Shown piece after piece: positions 15,009-23,946 of a stretch of DNA of 52,836 nt. Made by a program: the position numbers and the translations under genes. Under the pieces are notes generated by a model that saw nothing but the letters and a program-made list of their open reading frames with translations, searched no databases and was not told where the DNA came from. The DNA comes from an uncultured Clostridia bacterium (GTDB lineage Bacteria; Bacillota; Clostridia; Oscillospirales; Ruminococcaceae): NCBI GenBank assembly GCA_947624375.1, contig CANQKD010000008.1, positions 64,001 to 116,836 of the forward strand, written 5' to 3'. Position 1 is the first letter of the stretch. Each line of letters opens with the position of its first letter.

Positions 15009-15383
15009 ATGAAAAAATTCTATATATCGCTGGCGGCGGTAATAGCAGCCGCTTTTGCAGTAATTTTTATAGGCAGCGCCCTTGAATGGTGGAGCGTTTC
15101 ATCGCAGGCAGAGGGGCTTTTAGGTCTGCTGGCAATAGTGCCTGCCGCAGTGTGGATATTCTTCAAAGGCTTAAACCTTGTAAATGTGGGTATCTACCTT
15201 GCAGGAATAGACTATATACTTGTAAAGAAATTTTTGTCGCTTGGTATGTCTGTAGCGCTAATAGTGTGCGAGGCAGTTTTGCTTATCGTGTGGATAATAG
15301 TTAAAAACAGCAAGCAGGCAGCCGAAAAGGCAGAAAACAACGAAAATACAGAAACAGAAGATCAGGGTGGAACAAATGGCTAA
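15009..15383 (+). CDS. Small membrane protein, function unknown
   Basis: A 124-residue protein with three to four hydrophobic segments (about 5-24, 35-54, 59-76 and 82-100) and a charged cytoplasmic tail rich in Glu, Asn and Thr. The start is ATG 15009; AGGAGG at 14991-14996 is 12 bases upstream, and nearer ATG/GTG codons run into a stop at once. It overlaps the next gene, parE, by 8 bases, so its translation is tied to topoisomerase synthesis. I do not recognise the family. It is a real gene judging by promoter, ribosome site and overlap. Confidence 0.75.
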   Translation: MKKFYISLAAVIAAAFAVIFIGSALEWWSVSSQAEGLLGLLAIVPAAVWIFFKGLNLVNVGIYLAGIDYILVKKFLSLGMSVALIVCEAVLLIVWIIVKNSKQAAEKAENNENTETEDQGGTNG

Positions 15384-17358
15384 CAAAAAAACTTATGACA
15401 ACGAAACGATAGTCGCTCTGGAGGGCGAGGACAGGGTAAGAAAACGTCCTGCCGTAATTTTCGGCTCAGACGGGCTTGAAGGCTGCGAACATTCTGTGTT
15501 CGAGATAGTCTCAAACTCTATCGACGAGGCGCGCGAGGGCTACGGCGACAGGATAAACGTAACCTACTATAACGATAACAGCATTGAAGTCGAGGACTTC
15601 GGCAGAGGCTGCCCTATGGACTATAATAAGGCGGCAGGCAGATATAACTGGGAGCTTGTTTACTGCGAGCTGTACGCAGGCGGCAAGTATAACAACAACG
15701 AAGGCGAGAATTACCAGTTTTCGCTGGGTCTTAACGGTCTTGGCGCGTGTGCAACGCAGTATTCTTCCGAATTTATGGACGTTACCGTAAACCGTGACGG
15801 CTGCCGCTATGATATGCACTTTGAAAAAGGCAAGCCCGTAGGCAAGCTTAAAAAAGAGGAAACGGGCTCTAAAAAAACGGGCACTAAGCACCGCTGGAAG
15901 CCCGACCTCGATGTTTTTACAGATATAGCTATTCCCAAAGAATACTTTGAAGAAATGCTCAAACGTCAGGCGGTCGTAAATCCTCGTGTGAAGTTCGTTT
16001 TCCGCTATCAGAAAGAAAACGGCAGTTTTGAAGAGCAGATATTTCTCTACGAAAACGGCATAACCGACTATGTAAAAGAAATAGCAGGCGACAGCGCGCT
16101 GACTTCTATCTACAGCTGCGATGCCCAAAGGGTCGGCAGAGACAGAGCCGATATGGACGACTATAAGGTAAAGCTAAGTGTCGCGTTTACCTTTTCAAAC
16201 AAGGTAAAAATGTGCGAATACTACCATAATTCAAGCTTTCTTGAACATGGCGGCGCACCTGCCGATGCAGTAAAAAACGCTTTTCGCTACCAGATAGACA
16301 ACTATCTCAAACAAAACGGCAAATATCTTAAAAACGAAGCACCTATAAAGTTTGTTGATATTGAAGACTGCCTTGTGCTCGTTTCAAGCTCTTTTTCAAC
16401 GATGACTTCATACGCCAACCAGACCAAGAAAGCTGTCACCAACAAGTTTATTCAAGAGTGCATGACAGACTTTCTCAAACATCAACTTGAAGTATACTTT
16501 ATAGAAAACCCCGACGAAGCAGTAAAGATAGCCGAGCAGGTGATAATTAACAAGCGCAGCCGTGAAAGAGCTGATACCGCAAGGCAGAATATAAAAAACA
16601 CCCTCTCAAAGCAGATAGACCTTTCAAACATGGTTCAGAAGTTTGTTGACTGCCGCTCGAAAGACGTCTCGCAAAGAGAGCTTTATATAGTTGAGGGCGA
16701 CTCGGCGCTGGGCTCTGTAAAAATGGCAAGAAACGCGGAATTTCAGGCGGTAATGCCTGTAAGGGGCAAGATACTCAACTGCCTTAAAGTAGATTACGAC
16801 AGAATATTCAAGAGCGATATAATAACCGATCTGCTGAAAGTTCTGGGCTGTGGCGTTGAGGTAAAATCAAAGTCCAACAAAGAGCTATCCAGCTTCTCGC
16901 TTGATAACCTGCGATGGAACAAGATAATAATCTGTACCGATGCCGATGTTGACGGCTTTCAGATACGCACGCTGATACTTACCATGCTTTACAGGCTGAC
17001 CCCGACACTTATCGAAAAAGGGTATGTTTATATAGCAGAATCTCCGCTTTATGAGATAACCACAAAAGAGCAGACCTATTTTGCATATGACGACAGGGAA
17101 AAGGCTGAGATAATGCAGATAATAGGCGATGAGAAGTATACTATACAGCGCTCGAAAGGTCTTGGCGAGAACGAACCGGAGATGATGGCTCTCACCACGA
17201 TGGATCCTGCAACGCGCCGGCTGATACAGATAGTTCCGGATGAAGCTGATTTTACAGAGTATATGTTCGATATGCTGCTGGGCGACAACTTGCAGGGCAG
17301 AAAAGATTTCATAGCTATCAACGGCAAAGACTACCTTGAAATGGCTGATATATCATAA
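15376..17358 (+). CDS. parE: DNA topoisomerase IV subunit B (clostridial ParE type)
   Basis: A 660-residue ATPase subunit of a type IIA topoisomerase. The GHKL ATP-binding region shows EIVSNSIDEAREG (E43, N47, D50), followed by EDFGRGCPMDY and LNGLGACATQYSS. The TOPRIM part has EGDSALG from E440 and DADVDG at 522-527, with a SKGLGENEP segment before the end. The start is ATG 15376 with AGGGTGG just before it, not the GTG at 15367. It is paired with a ParC-like A subunit 23 bases downstream. The pair could be called gyrase-like in some annotations; the A-subunit features argue for topoisomerase IV. Confidence 0.9.
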   Translation: MANKKTYDNETIVALEGEDRVRKRPAVIFGSDGLEGCEHSVFEIVSNSIDEAREGYGDRINVTYYNDNSIEVEDFGRGCPMDYNKAAGRYNWELVYCELYAGGKYNNNEGENYQFSLGLNGLGACATQYSSEFMDVTVNRDGCRYDMHFEKGKPVGKLKKEETGSKKTGTKHRWKPDLDVFTDIAIPKEYFEEMLKRQAVVNPRVKFVFRYQKENGSFEEQIFLYENGITDYVKEIAGDSALTSIYSCDAQRVGRDRADMDDYKVKLSVAFTFSNKVKMCEYYHNSSFLEHGGAPADAVKNAFRYQIDNYLKQNGKYLKNEAPIKFVDIEDCLVLVSSSFSTMTSYANQTKKAVTNKFIQECMTDFLKHQLEVYFIENPDEAVKIAEQVIINKRSRERADTARQNIKNTLSKQIDLSNMVQKFVDCRSKDVSQRELYIVEGDSALGSVKMARNAEFQAVMPVRGKILNCLKVDYDRIFKSDIITDLLKVLGCGVEVKSKSNKELSSFSLDNLRWNKIIICTDADVDGFQIRTLILTMLYRLTPTLIEKGYVYIAESPLYEITTKEQTYFAYDDREKAEIMQIIGDEKYTIQRSKGLGENEPEMMALTTMDPATRRLIQIVPDEADFTEYMFDMLLGDNLQGRKDFIAINGKDYLEMADIS

Positions 17359-17381
17359 CGATCGAAAGGCAGAAAACATAA

Positions 17382-19634
17382 ATGGCAAGAAAGAAAAAAC
17401 AGCCCGAAAAAGAGACCGCAGTACCCAAGATAAGCGGCTATATAAAGGGCGCAGGACAGATAGTAGAGGAGCGCATACCGGTAACGCTTGAAAAGAACTA
17501 TATGCCGTATGCCGTCAGCGTGAACGTTTCGCGCTCATTCCCCGAGATAGACGGCTTCAAGCCCTCGCACAGAAAGCTGCTTTATACCATGTATAAAATG
17601 GGGCTTTTGCAGGGCGCAAGAATAAAGTCTGCAAACGCGGTCGGCAGAACAATGCAGCTCAACCCCCACGGCGATGCGTCTATTTATGAAACAATGGTGC
17701 GTCTCGCACGCGGCAACGAAACGCTGCTGCACCCTTATGTGGATTCAAAGGGCAACTTCGGCAAAGCGTATTCGCGTGATATGGCGTATGCAGCCTCCCG
17801 TTATACAGAGGTAAAGCTTGAGCCCATATGCGCCGAGCTTTTTAAAGATATCGACAAAAACACAGTCGATTTCGTTCCCAACTATGACAACACTATGGAA
17901 GAGCCGACACTCTTTCCTGCAACGTTCCCGTCTATACTTGTAAATGCAAATGTAGGCATAGGCGTGGCAATGGCATCGCAGGTGTGCTCTTTCAACCTCG
18001 CCGAGGTGTGCGAAACTACCATAGCTCTTATGCGAGACCCAAACCATAACGCGCTTGAAACTCTCAAAGGCCCAGACTTTGCAGGCGGCGCCTATATGAT
18101 ATACGACGAGAGCGAGCTCGATAACATCTATAAAACGGGCAGGGGATCACTGAAATTCAGAGCAAAGTATTCTTACGATAAATCTGCAAATTGTATAGAT
18201 GTTACGCAGATACCCCCGACCACAACCATTGAAGTTATCATAGAAAAAATTGCCGCGCTGGTAAAGGCAGGCAAGATAAAAGAAATATCGTATATCCGCG
18301 ACGAAACAGACCTGAAGGGCTTGCATATAGCAATAGATCTGAAACGCGGCACCGACCCCGAAAAGCTTATGCAAAAGCTGTTCAGAATGACACCGCTCCA
18401 GGATACCTATGCCTGCAATTTCAATATTCTTGTAGACGGCTACCCCAAGGTAATGGGCGTTTATGAGATAATCAGAGAATGGGTCAAATTCCGTATGGGC
18501 TGCGTAAAGCGCAGAACGCAGTATGATCTTGATAAAAAGAAAGATAAGCTGCACCTGCTGCAAGGCCTTGAAAAGATACTTCTCGATATTGATAAAGCGG
18601 TAAAAATAGTCCGCAATACCGAGAATGAGGCAGATGTTGTTCCCAACCTTATGGTAGGCTTCGGTATAGATAAGATCCAGGCTGAGTATGTTGCAGAAAT
18701 AAAGCTGCGCCATCTCAACCGCGAGTATATACTGAACCGTACAAAAGATATACAAGACCTGCTTGATGAAATATCAGACCTTGAAGATATTCTCGGCAGC
18801 GACAGACGAGTAAAAAACGTAATTATTTCAGAGCTCAAAGACGTTGCTGCAAAGTACGGTCAGGAGCGCAGAACGCAGTTTATATATTCTGTTGAAGAAG
18901 ATGCGGAAGAAGAAGTCGACGATACCCCCGACTATCAGTGCAGGATATTTGTAACAAAGAGCGGCTATTTCAAGAAGATAACACCGCAGTCGCTTAGAAT
19001 GAGCGGCGCGCATAAGCTCAAAGAGGGCGACGAAATGCTCTCAGAGTTTGATTCTACAAACAAGACAGAGCTTTTGTTCTTTACCGATAAAGCAACGGTG
19101 TATAAGTCAAGGGCTTCTCAGTTTGATGATACAAAGGCAAGCGCTCTGGGTGACTATGTTCCTGCAAAACTCGGCTTTGATGACGGCGAGAGCTTCTTTG
19201 CGCTCGTGCCGACTACCGACTATAAAGGTTATCTGCTGTTCGTGTTTGAAAACGGCAAGGTCGCTAAAGTGCCGCTCAGCGCTTACGAGACCAAGACCAA
19301 CCGCAAAAAGCTGACCAACGCGTATTCCGATAAGTCAAAACTGATAGCGCTTGTGTATGTAGAGGAAAACGGCTATCTGCTTATGCGCAGCACAAATGGC
19401 AGAATGATGATCTTCGATACCGCGCTGATGCTGCCTAAGTCTTCGCGCAGTACCATAGGCGTTGCCGCAATGACACTCAAAGCAAAAGCTACGGTCGAAA
19501 AAGCCTATGCGGTAGACAGCAAAACAGCCGAAAAGTATTCAAAATTTGTAGTAAAGAGCATACCTGCCGCAGGTCCGTTCGCAAAAGATATAGAAGACCC
19601 CGACCAGATATCCATGTTCGGCGACAGCGAGTAA
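17382..19634 (+). CDS. parC: DNA topoisomerase IV subunit A (clostridial ParC type)
   Basis: A 750-residue DNA-cleaving subunit. The winged-helix region contains HRKLLYTMYKMGL, NPHGDASIYETMVRLA and AASRYTEVKL, whose Tyr141 is the predicted catalytic residue that forms the DNA phosphotyrosine link. A coiled-coil tower follows (about 380-510), then a C-terminal beta-pinwheel of six weak blades. No GyrA box (QRRGGKG) is seen in the C-terminal domain, which favours topoisomerase IV (decatenation) over gyrase. It is the last gene of the operon begun at 15009, followed by a clear terminator. Confidence 0.9.
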   Translation: MARKKKQPEKETAVPKISGYIKGAGQIVEERIPVTLEKNYMPYAVSVNVSRSFPEIDGFKPSHRKLLYTMYKMGLLQGARIKSANAVGRTMQLNPHGDASIYETMVRLARGNETLLHPYVDSKGNFGKAYSRDMAYAASRYTEVKLEPICAELFKDIDKNTVDFVPNYDNTMEEPTLFPATFPSILVNANVGIGVAMASQVCSFNLAEVCETTIALMRDPNHNALETLKGPDFAGGAYMIYDESELDNIYKTGRGSLKFRAKYSYDKSANCIDVTQIPPTTTIEVIIEKIAALVKAGKIKEISYIRDETDLKGLHIAIDLKRGTDPEKLMQKLFRMTPLQDTYACNFNILVDGYPKVMGVYEIIREWVKFRMGCVKRRTQYDLDKKKDKLHLLQGLEKILLDIDKAVKIVRNTENEADVVPNLMVGFGIDKIQAEYVAEIKLRHLNREYILNRTKDIQDLLDEISDLEDILGSDRRVKNVIISELKDVAAKYGQERRTQFIYSVEEDAEEEVDDTPDYQCRIFVTKSGYFKKITPQSLRMSGAHKLKEGDEMLSEFDSTNKTELLFFTDKATVYKSRASQFDDTKASALGDYVPAKLGFDDGESFFALVPTTDYKGYLLFVFENGKVAKVPLSAYETKTNRKKLTNAYSDKSKLIALVYVEENGYLLMRSTNGRMMIFDTALMLPKSSRSTIGVAAMTLKAKATVEKAYAVDSKTAEKYSKFVVKSIPAAGPFAKDIEDPDQISMFGDSE

Positions 19635-19640
19635 AATCAA

Positions 19641-19674
19641 AGCAGTCTGTAAAAGCAGGCTGCTTTTTGTTTTT
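19641..19674 (+). terminator. Terminator after parC
   Basis: AGCAGTCTG (19641-19649) pairs with CAGGCTGCT (19656-19664), one wobble, then TTTTTGTTTTT. Confidence 0.9.
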
Positions 19675-19683
19675 AGAAGAATA

Positions 19684-19713
19684 TTGACATTTGTTGTAGA
19701 TTTATGATATAAT
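19684..19713 (+). promoter_or_regulatory. Strong promoter of the TIR/TPR gene
   Basis: TTGACA (19684-19689) and TATAAT (19708-19713), 18 bases apart, ending 27 bases before the start codon. Confidence 0.75.
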
Positions 19714-19740
19714 TTATACAAAGCATACGGAGGTGTTTTT

Positions 19741-22167
19741 ATGCGGTATAAAACCAGTGGCGACATAAGTCCGCAGGGATTACCCAAAGTTTATGTAACG
19801 GGTCATAGTGCAGGATTTGATACGTATTTAAAGGAAATAACCAAAGACCTGCTGAAATTCAGCAACTGCGCCGTATTTTATGATTCCGATCCCGAGCCCG
19901 AGCATCCTGAGAACATGGAAACCTTTTTCGACGATCTGGAGTCCATGCAGCTGGTCGTGCTTGTTGTGACCGCAGATTTTGTCGAGCAGGATACCTTTGC
20001 GTTTTCTCATGTGTTTAAATTTGCGCAGAAACATGGTATACCCGTTCTGCCTATACAGGAAGGCATCGGCATTGAAGAGGCGTTTAACGCAAAATGCGGC
20101 GATCTGCAAATGCTGAACCCACATTCTCAGGACATAACAGAGATAAGCTATGAGGAAAAGCTGAAAAAGTTCCTTGATTCTAAGCTTATCGGCGATGAAA
20201 TGATCCAAAAAATTCGCGAGGCTTTTGATGCCTATGTGTTTCTCAGCTACCGCAAAAAAGACAGAAAATATGCACAGAAACTTATGCGGCTGATACACAG
20301 CAGCGATTTTTGCCGCGATATCGCCATATGGTATGATGAATTTCTTGTTCCCGGCGAGAATTTCAACAAGGCAATAGAAGAAGCTATGAAAAAGAGCGAG
20401 CTCTTTGCTCTTGCCGTGACACCGCACCTGCTTGAAGAGGGCAACTATGTCATGACAACGGAATATCCGGCGGCAAACGCCAAAGACCCCCTCACACGGG
20501 AACCTGCCATGAAGGTGATGCCGGTAGAGCTTGTAGAGACCGATAAACAAGCTTTGCAGGAGAAGTATGAAGATATACCGTCGCCCATTTCAGCAAATGA
20601 CCCTGAGCGCATTTCCGAAACTATCAGACAGGCGCTCGGGCTTGAAAGCACAGAAAATAACGACCCACAGCACCTGCTTTTTATAGGGCTTGCCTACCTT
20701 TCGGGAATAGATGTTGAGGTAGACCGTGAACGTGCCGTGAAGATGATAACCGAGGCAGCAGAGCAAGACCTGCCCGAAGCTGTGGATAAGCTTGTAAGTA
20801 TGTACCATGACGGCGACGGCGTTAAGCGCAGCTGCCAAACGGCAATACAATGGCAGAAACGCCTGGTGGAATTGAGGGAAAAGCAGTACAGGCAAACAGG
20901 AGAAGAAAGCGATGCCAGGCAGTGGATGGAAGATTATTATCTGTTAATACGATATACGATAGAAATCAGATACTATAGGGAAGCGCTGGAAATATGTAAA
21001 AACATACTTGTTGATATAGAGAAAATCGAGCAATTATTCTACGCTTCTTGGGGCTTAGCCCATCTTAAAAGAATATGGAGAACAATTAGTTTTATATATG
21101 AAATGCTGGAAAGTTCCTGGATAAAAAATGTATACAACAAAGAAGATATTGCAATTGCTGAAAAAAGAGCAGCACAAAGTGATACTTTTGAGGCGCGGAG
21201 AGATCTTATCTGGTCGTATATAAAGATTGGTGATTCCAAAGCAAATAAAGAACGTGCTGCTGCAAAAGAATGGTATGAAAAAGCGCTTGTCCTTATTGAA
21301 AAATATGCAGCACAAAGTGATGATGTAGAGATGCAGATAAAACTATCTGCCATTTACAGGAGGCTTATTTACAATTGTGAAATGCAAAGTGATCTGACTG
21401 GTGCAAAAACATTTTTTAAAAAAAGAATTGCTATTGTTGAGAAACTGGCAGTACAAAGTGATGCTGTTGCTGCACAAAGATACTTATTTGATTCTTATAT
21501 TGGATTTGGCGAATTTTGTGAATCAAAGGGCGATTTTATCGCTGCAAAGGAATACTACGAAAAATCAGTTGCCATTTTAGAAAAAATAGCGGAACAAACC
21601 AAGTCTATTCAGGCACAGAGATATCTTTCCGGATTTTATCAATATATCGGATCCTTCTATTTGTCTCAAGAAGAAATTGCCGATGCAACAAAATGGTACA
21701 AAAAAGCACTTGAAAACAGAGAAAGGCTGGCAGCACAGAGCAGTGATATTGCGGTGCAGATGGAACTTGCTGACTTTTATAGACAAATTGCTAATAAATA
21801 TAAACGACAACACAATTTTGCCGAAGAACAGAAGTGGTGTGAAAAAAGGCTTGTTATTGCTGAAAAAATGGCAATTCAGAGTGATTCTTTAGAGGTTATG
21901 GAATGTCTTTCTTCTTCTTATCTCATTCTTAGTAGTATCTATGTGAAACAGAGAGATCTAGCCCGTGCAAAAGTATTGTGTGAAAATAATCTTGCTATTG
22001 CAGAAAAAATAGCATCTCAACTTGATTCTTCCCGTGCACAGCGAGATGTTGCTTTTTCTTGCAGTCGTCTTGCCGATATCTGTAAAGCGCAGGGCGATCT
22101 TGCAGACGCAGAAGAATATTATGCAACAGCACGTGAGATCAAAGAAAAACTTGAAGCAAAGAAGTGA
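19741..22167 (+). CDS. Tandem TIR-like protein with long TPR-type sensor region
   Basis: An 808-residue soluble protein. Residues 15-150 form a degenerate TIR-like fold (VYVTGHSAGFDTYL, VFYDSD, LVVLVVTADFVEQ) with no Glu at the expected catalytic site. Residues 162-280 are a canonical TIR domain: DAYVFLSYRKKDR, IWYDEFLVPGENF, SELFALAVTP and VMTTEYPAA, where E241 is the candidate NADase Glu. Residues 310-375 resemble Sel1 repeats. From about 460 to the end run repeats of 50-60 residues with a recurring I-A-E-K-x-A-x-Q-S-D spacer and a second helix like AKEWYEKAL. GGAGG lies 7 bases before the ATG. Base composition changes inside the gene: 33 of 60 G+C at 20761-20820 but 19 of 60 at 21901-21960. 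TIR-repeat proteins often act in anti-phage NAD depletion; that role is inferred. Confidence 0.85.
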   Translation: MRYKTSGDISPQGLPKVYVTGHSAGFDTYLKEITKDLLKFSNCAVFYDSDPEPEHPENMETFFDDLESMQLVVLVVTADFVEQDTFAFSHVFKFAQKHGIPVLPIQEGIGIEEAFNAKCGDLQMLNPHSQDITEISYEEKLKKFLDSKLIGDEMIQKIREAFDAYVFLSYRKKDRKYAQKLMRLIHSSDFCRDIAIWYDEFLVPGENFNKAIEEAMKKSELFALAVTPHLLEEGNYVMTTEYPAANAKDPLTREPAMKVMPVELVETDKQALQEKYEDIPSPISANDPERISETIRQALGLESTENNDPQHLLFIGLAYLSGIDVEVDRERAVKMITEAAEQDLPEAVDKLVSMYHDGDGVKRSCQTAIQWQKRLVELREKQYRQTGEESDARQWMEDYYLLIRYTIEIRYYREALEICKNILVDIEKIEQLFYASWGLAHLKRIWRTISFIYEMLESSWIKNVYNKEDIAIAEKRAAQSDTFEARRDLIWSYIKIGDSKANKERAAAKEWYEKALVLIEKYAAQSDDVEMQIKLSAIYRRLIYNCEMQSDLTGAKTFFKKRIAIVEKLAVQSDAVAAQRYLFDSYIGFGEFCESKGDFIAAKEYYEKSVAILEKIAEQTKSIQAQRYLSGFYQYIGSFYLSQEEIADATKWYKKALENRERLAAQSSDIAVQMELADFYRQIANKYKRQHNFAEEQKWCEKRLVIAEKMAIQSDSLEVMECLSSSYLILSSIYVKQRDLARAKVLCENNLAIAEKIASQLDSSRAQRDVAFSCSRLADICKAQGDLADAEEYYATAREIKEKLEAKK

Positions 22168-22191
22168 TCCTGTCAGGCGCAGTGTAACAGC

Positions 22192-22224
22192 AAAAACACC
22201 GGCACGTTTTAAGTGTCGGTGTTT
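22192..22224 (-). terminator. Bidirectional terminator between the TIR/TPR gene and the XRE gene
   Basis: AAACACCGGCAC (22194-22205) pairs with GTGTCGGTGTTT (22213-22224), 12 bp with one wobble. The T tract is better on the reverse strand (GTTTTTG), where it ends the XRE transcript; it can also serve the forward gene. Confidence 0.8.
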
Positions 22225-22235
22225 GGATTTGTGCG

Positions 22236-22844
22236 TTATTTGCGCTCTTCCTTGTAGCTCAGCCGCGACCATAAAATTATTATCACTTGCCCTATCGCGC
22301 CGAAAATAAATATCTTCCATACGTTGTGCCCCACGGCAAGCAGGTGTACATATACCGCCCCCAGCAGCGACCACACCAGCAGCGATACTATCAGAAAATT
22401 TCGCCGAGAGCTAAACCATGCCGAGTTGAATACCAGCCATACTATCATTGAAGCAGGCACTGCGTATATAAAGCTTATCCACGAGGGCAGAGAGCCCTTT
22501 GAAACGGTGTCTATTATAAAATATACGAACGCCGCCACGAACCATACCAGCATAACGCCCATGCCTGCAATAAAACCGTGATTGCGCTTTTTCTGTTCCG
22601 GGGGCAGGGTAGTGGGCTTCGGCGGAGATGAGTGCTCCGACTGTACCAGATAGTCCAGCGTAACGCCGAAAATATCAGCGAGTTCTTTCAGCACAATAAC
22701 ATCGGGTATCGACTCTCCGCGCTCCCATTTCGATATAGCCTTGTCAGAGTAGTGCAGCTTTTCCGAAAGCTCCAGCTGCGTCATACCCATGCCCTGCCGC
22801 AAAACGCTTATGTTCTTGGCGATAATAGGTTTAAGGTCTTTCAT
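22236..22844 (-). CDS. Membrane-anchored XRE-family regulator
   Basis: A 202-residue protein. Residues 1-66 are a Cro/CI helix-turn-helix (ISVLRQGMGMTQLELSEKL, SDKAISKWERGESIPDV, LADIFGVTLDYLV). A proline-rich linker is followed by four hydrophobic segments (about 88-110, 118-140, 146-164, 170-192). This plan, a DNA-binding head tethered to the membrane, is common in Clostridia and suggests signal-dependent control, with target and signal unknown. AAAGGATC precedes the ATG. It is convergent with the TIR/TPR gene and divergent from the gene at 23016, so it may regulate either; no operator was identified. Confidence 0.88.
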   Translation of the reverse strand: MKDLKPIIAKNISVLRQGMGMTQLELSEKLHYSDKAISKWERGESIPDVIVLKELADIFGVTLDYLVQSEHSSPPKPTTLPPEQKKRNHGFIAGMGVMLVWFVAAFVYFIIDTVSKGSLPSWISFIYAVPASMIVWLVFNSAWFSSRRNFLIVSLLVWSLLGAVYVHLLAVGHNVWKIFIFGAIGQVIIILWSRLSYKEERK

Positions 22845-22954
22845 CGCTTGATCCTTTCATATTATTTTACTATAACGATTATACCACATCGCAAAAGTTA
22901 AATCAAGAGAAAAGCGGTAATTTTCACAATAAATTCTCACGCCGCCGAGGCAGG

Positions 22955-22983
22955 TTGACAAAACACGATTTTTGTGCTATTAT
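22955..22983 (+). promoter_or_regulatory. Promoter of the 23016 gene
   Basis: TTGACA (22955-22960), 17-base spacer, TATTAT (22978-22983), about 33 bases before the start codon. Confidence 0.7.
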
Positions 22984-23015
22984 AAATTCACTATATAATT
23001 TTAAGGAGAATTTTT

Positions 23016-23894
23016 ATGTCATACCCAAAGCCGCTTTCACAGAAAAATATAGACAAGCTTCTTTCAGCATGGGATAAGCATACCGCAGATGTGCTGCATA
23101 AATACTATGAAGCTTTTGCATCGCTCTATGGCATTGTAATGCTTGATGATGCGTGGAAGGTCTTCAAAAAGTTTGAGCCCAAAATACATAAGAAGCAGTT
23201 TGTAGACTTTTCGGCAGTCGCAAGACGTGAAAATGTGCCTTATTATGTCTTTGAGGCAGACGAGATCTTTTCCGAAGAAAAGCGTATAGATGTCCATCGT
23301 TTTATTGTTGACAGAAGCATCGTCCTTTCGGGATATTATAAGTTCAACCGACTGTATGGAATTATAGACAGGCAGCAATATAAGCCACTATACGACAGAC
23401 CCGACCTTCTCACAGTCGCCGCGCACCCTTATCACGATGAAAAGCTGCGCCCGCTTATTGATAATATGAAGTTTGGCAGCGGTAAATATAAGGGCAAAAA
23501 GTTTTCCGAGTGTTTTGTTTCTGAATCAGATGAGCCGTGTGGGGAAATACCGTTTTCACAGCAGATTTTTGACCACATAGTTTATCTGACAGAAAACTCA
23601 GATGATATGTTGGGTGATATATTTGATTATCTTGAGTGGAAAGGCGTTCAGTTTGAACACGTAGAGGAAGTAAACCATTTTGTTGCGGTTTTAAGCGATT
23701 TTGTAAACAATTCGCACCTGAAGATAAACCGCGGATTTACTCCCGTTCAATTGTCTGCCCGGCAGCCAAGCAAAACGCCGCCGACCATAAGCTTTGGCGA
23801 GGGTATGAAAAAAGCCTTCAAAGAAGGCAGTATTGACAGAGAAGAAGTTATAAAAAAGCTTATAGAAATGGGTCTTTATGTCGACGATAACTAA
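23016..23894 (+). CDS. Unrecognised 292-residue soluble protein
   Basis: I do not recognise this protein. It has no signal peptide or membrane segment. The N-terminal half (to about 125) is helical and rich in aromatic and charged residues (KYYEAFASLYGIVMLDDAW, VPYYVFEADEIF); the C-terminal 40 residues, after a QPSKTPPTIS linker, are an amphipathic helix (MKKAFKEGSIDREEVIKKL). AAGGAG lies at good distance before the ATG, it has its own promoter and terminator, and codon use resembles the host. Its position beside a TIR protein and an XRE regulator makes an accessory or defence-linked role possible, but nothing in the sequence shows it. Confidence 0.75.
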   Translation: MSYPKPLSQKNIDKLLSAWDKHTADVLHKYYEAFASLYGIVMLDDAWKVFKKFEPKIHKKQFVDFSAVARRENVPYYVFEADEIFSEEKRIDVHRFIVDRSIVLSGYYKFNRLYGIIDRQQYKPLYDRPDLLTVAAHPYHDEKLRPLIDNMKFGSGKYKGKKFSECFVSESDEPCGEIPFSQQIFDHIVYLTENSDDMLGDIFDYLEWKGVQFEHVEEVNHFVAVLSDFVNNSHLKINRGFTPVQLSARQPSKTPPTISFGEGMKKAFKEGSIDREEVIKKLIEMGLYVDDN

Positions 23895-23899
23895 ATCAC

Positions 23900-23941
23900 A
23901 ACACCGCCGTACCTTGTTTGGTGCAGCGGTGTTTTTATTAT
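23900..23941 (+). terminator. Terminator after the 23016 gene
   Basis: AACACCGC (23900-23907) pairs with GCGGTGTT (23926-23933), followed by TTTATTATG. Confidence 0.8.
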
Positions 23942-23946
23942 GTCTT

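Noticed and set aside
18147-18755. Reverse-strand 202-codon frame inside parC
   Set aside because: Antisense to a conserved gene, with no ribosome site; several similar long shadow frames exist inside clpE and topoisomerase genes and were dismissed for the same reason.
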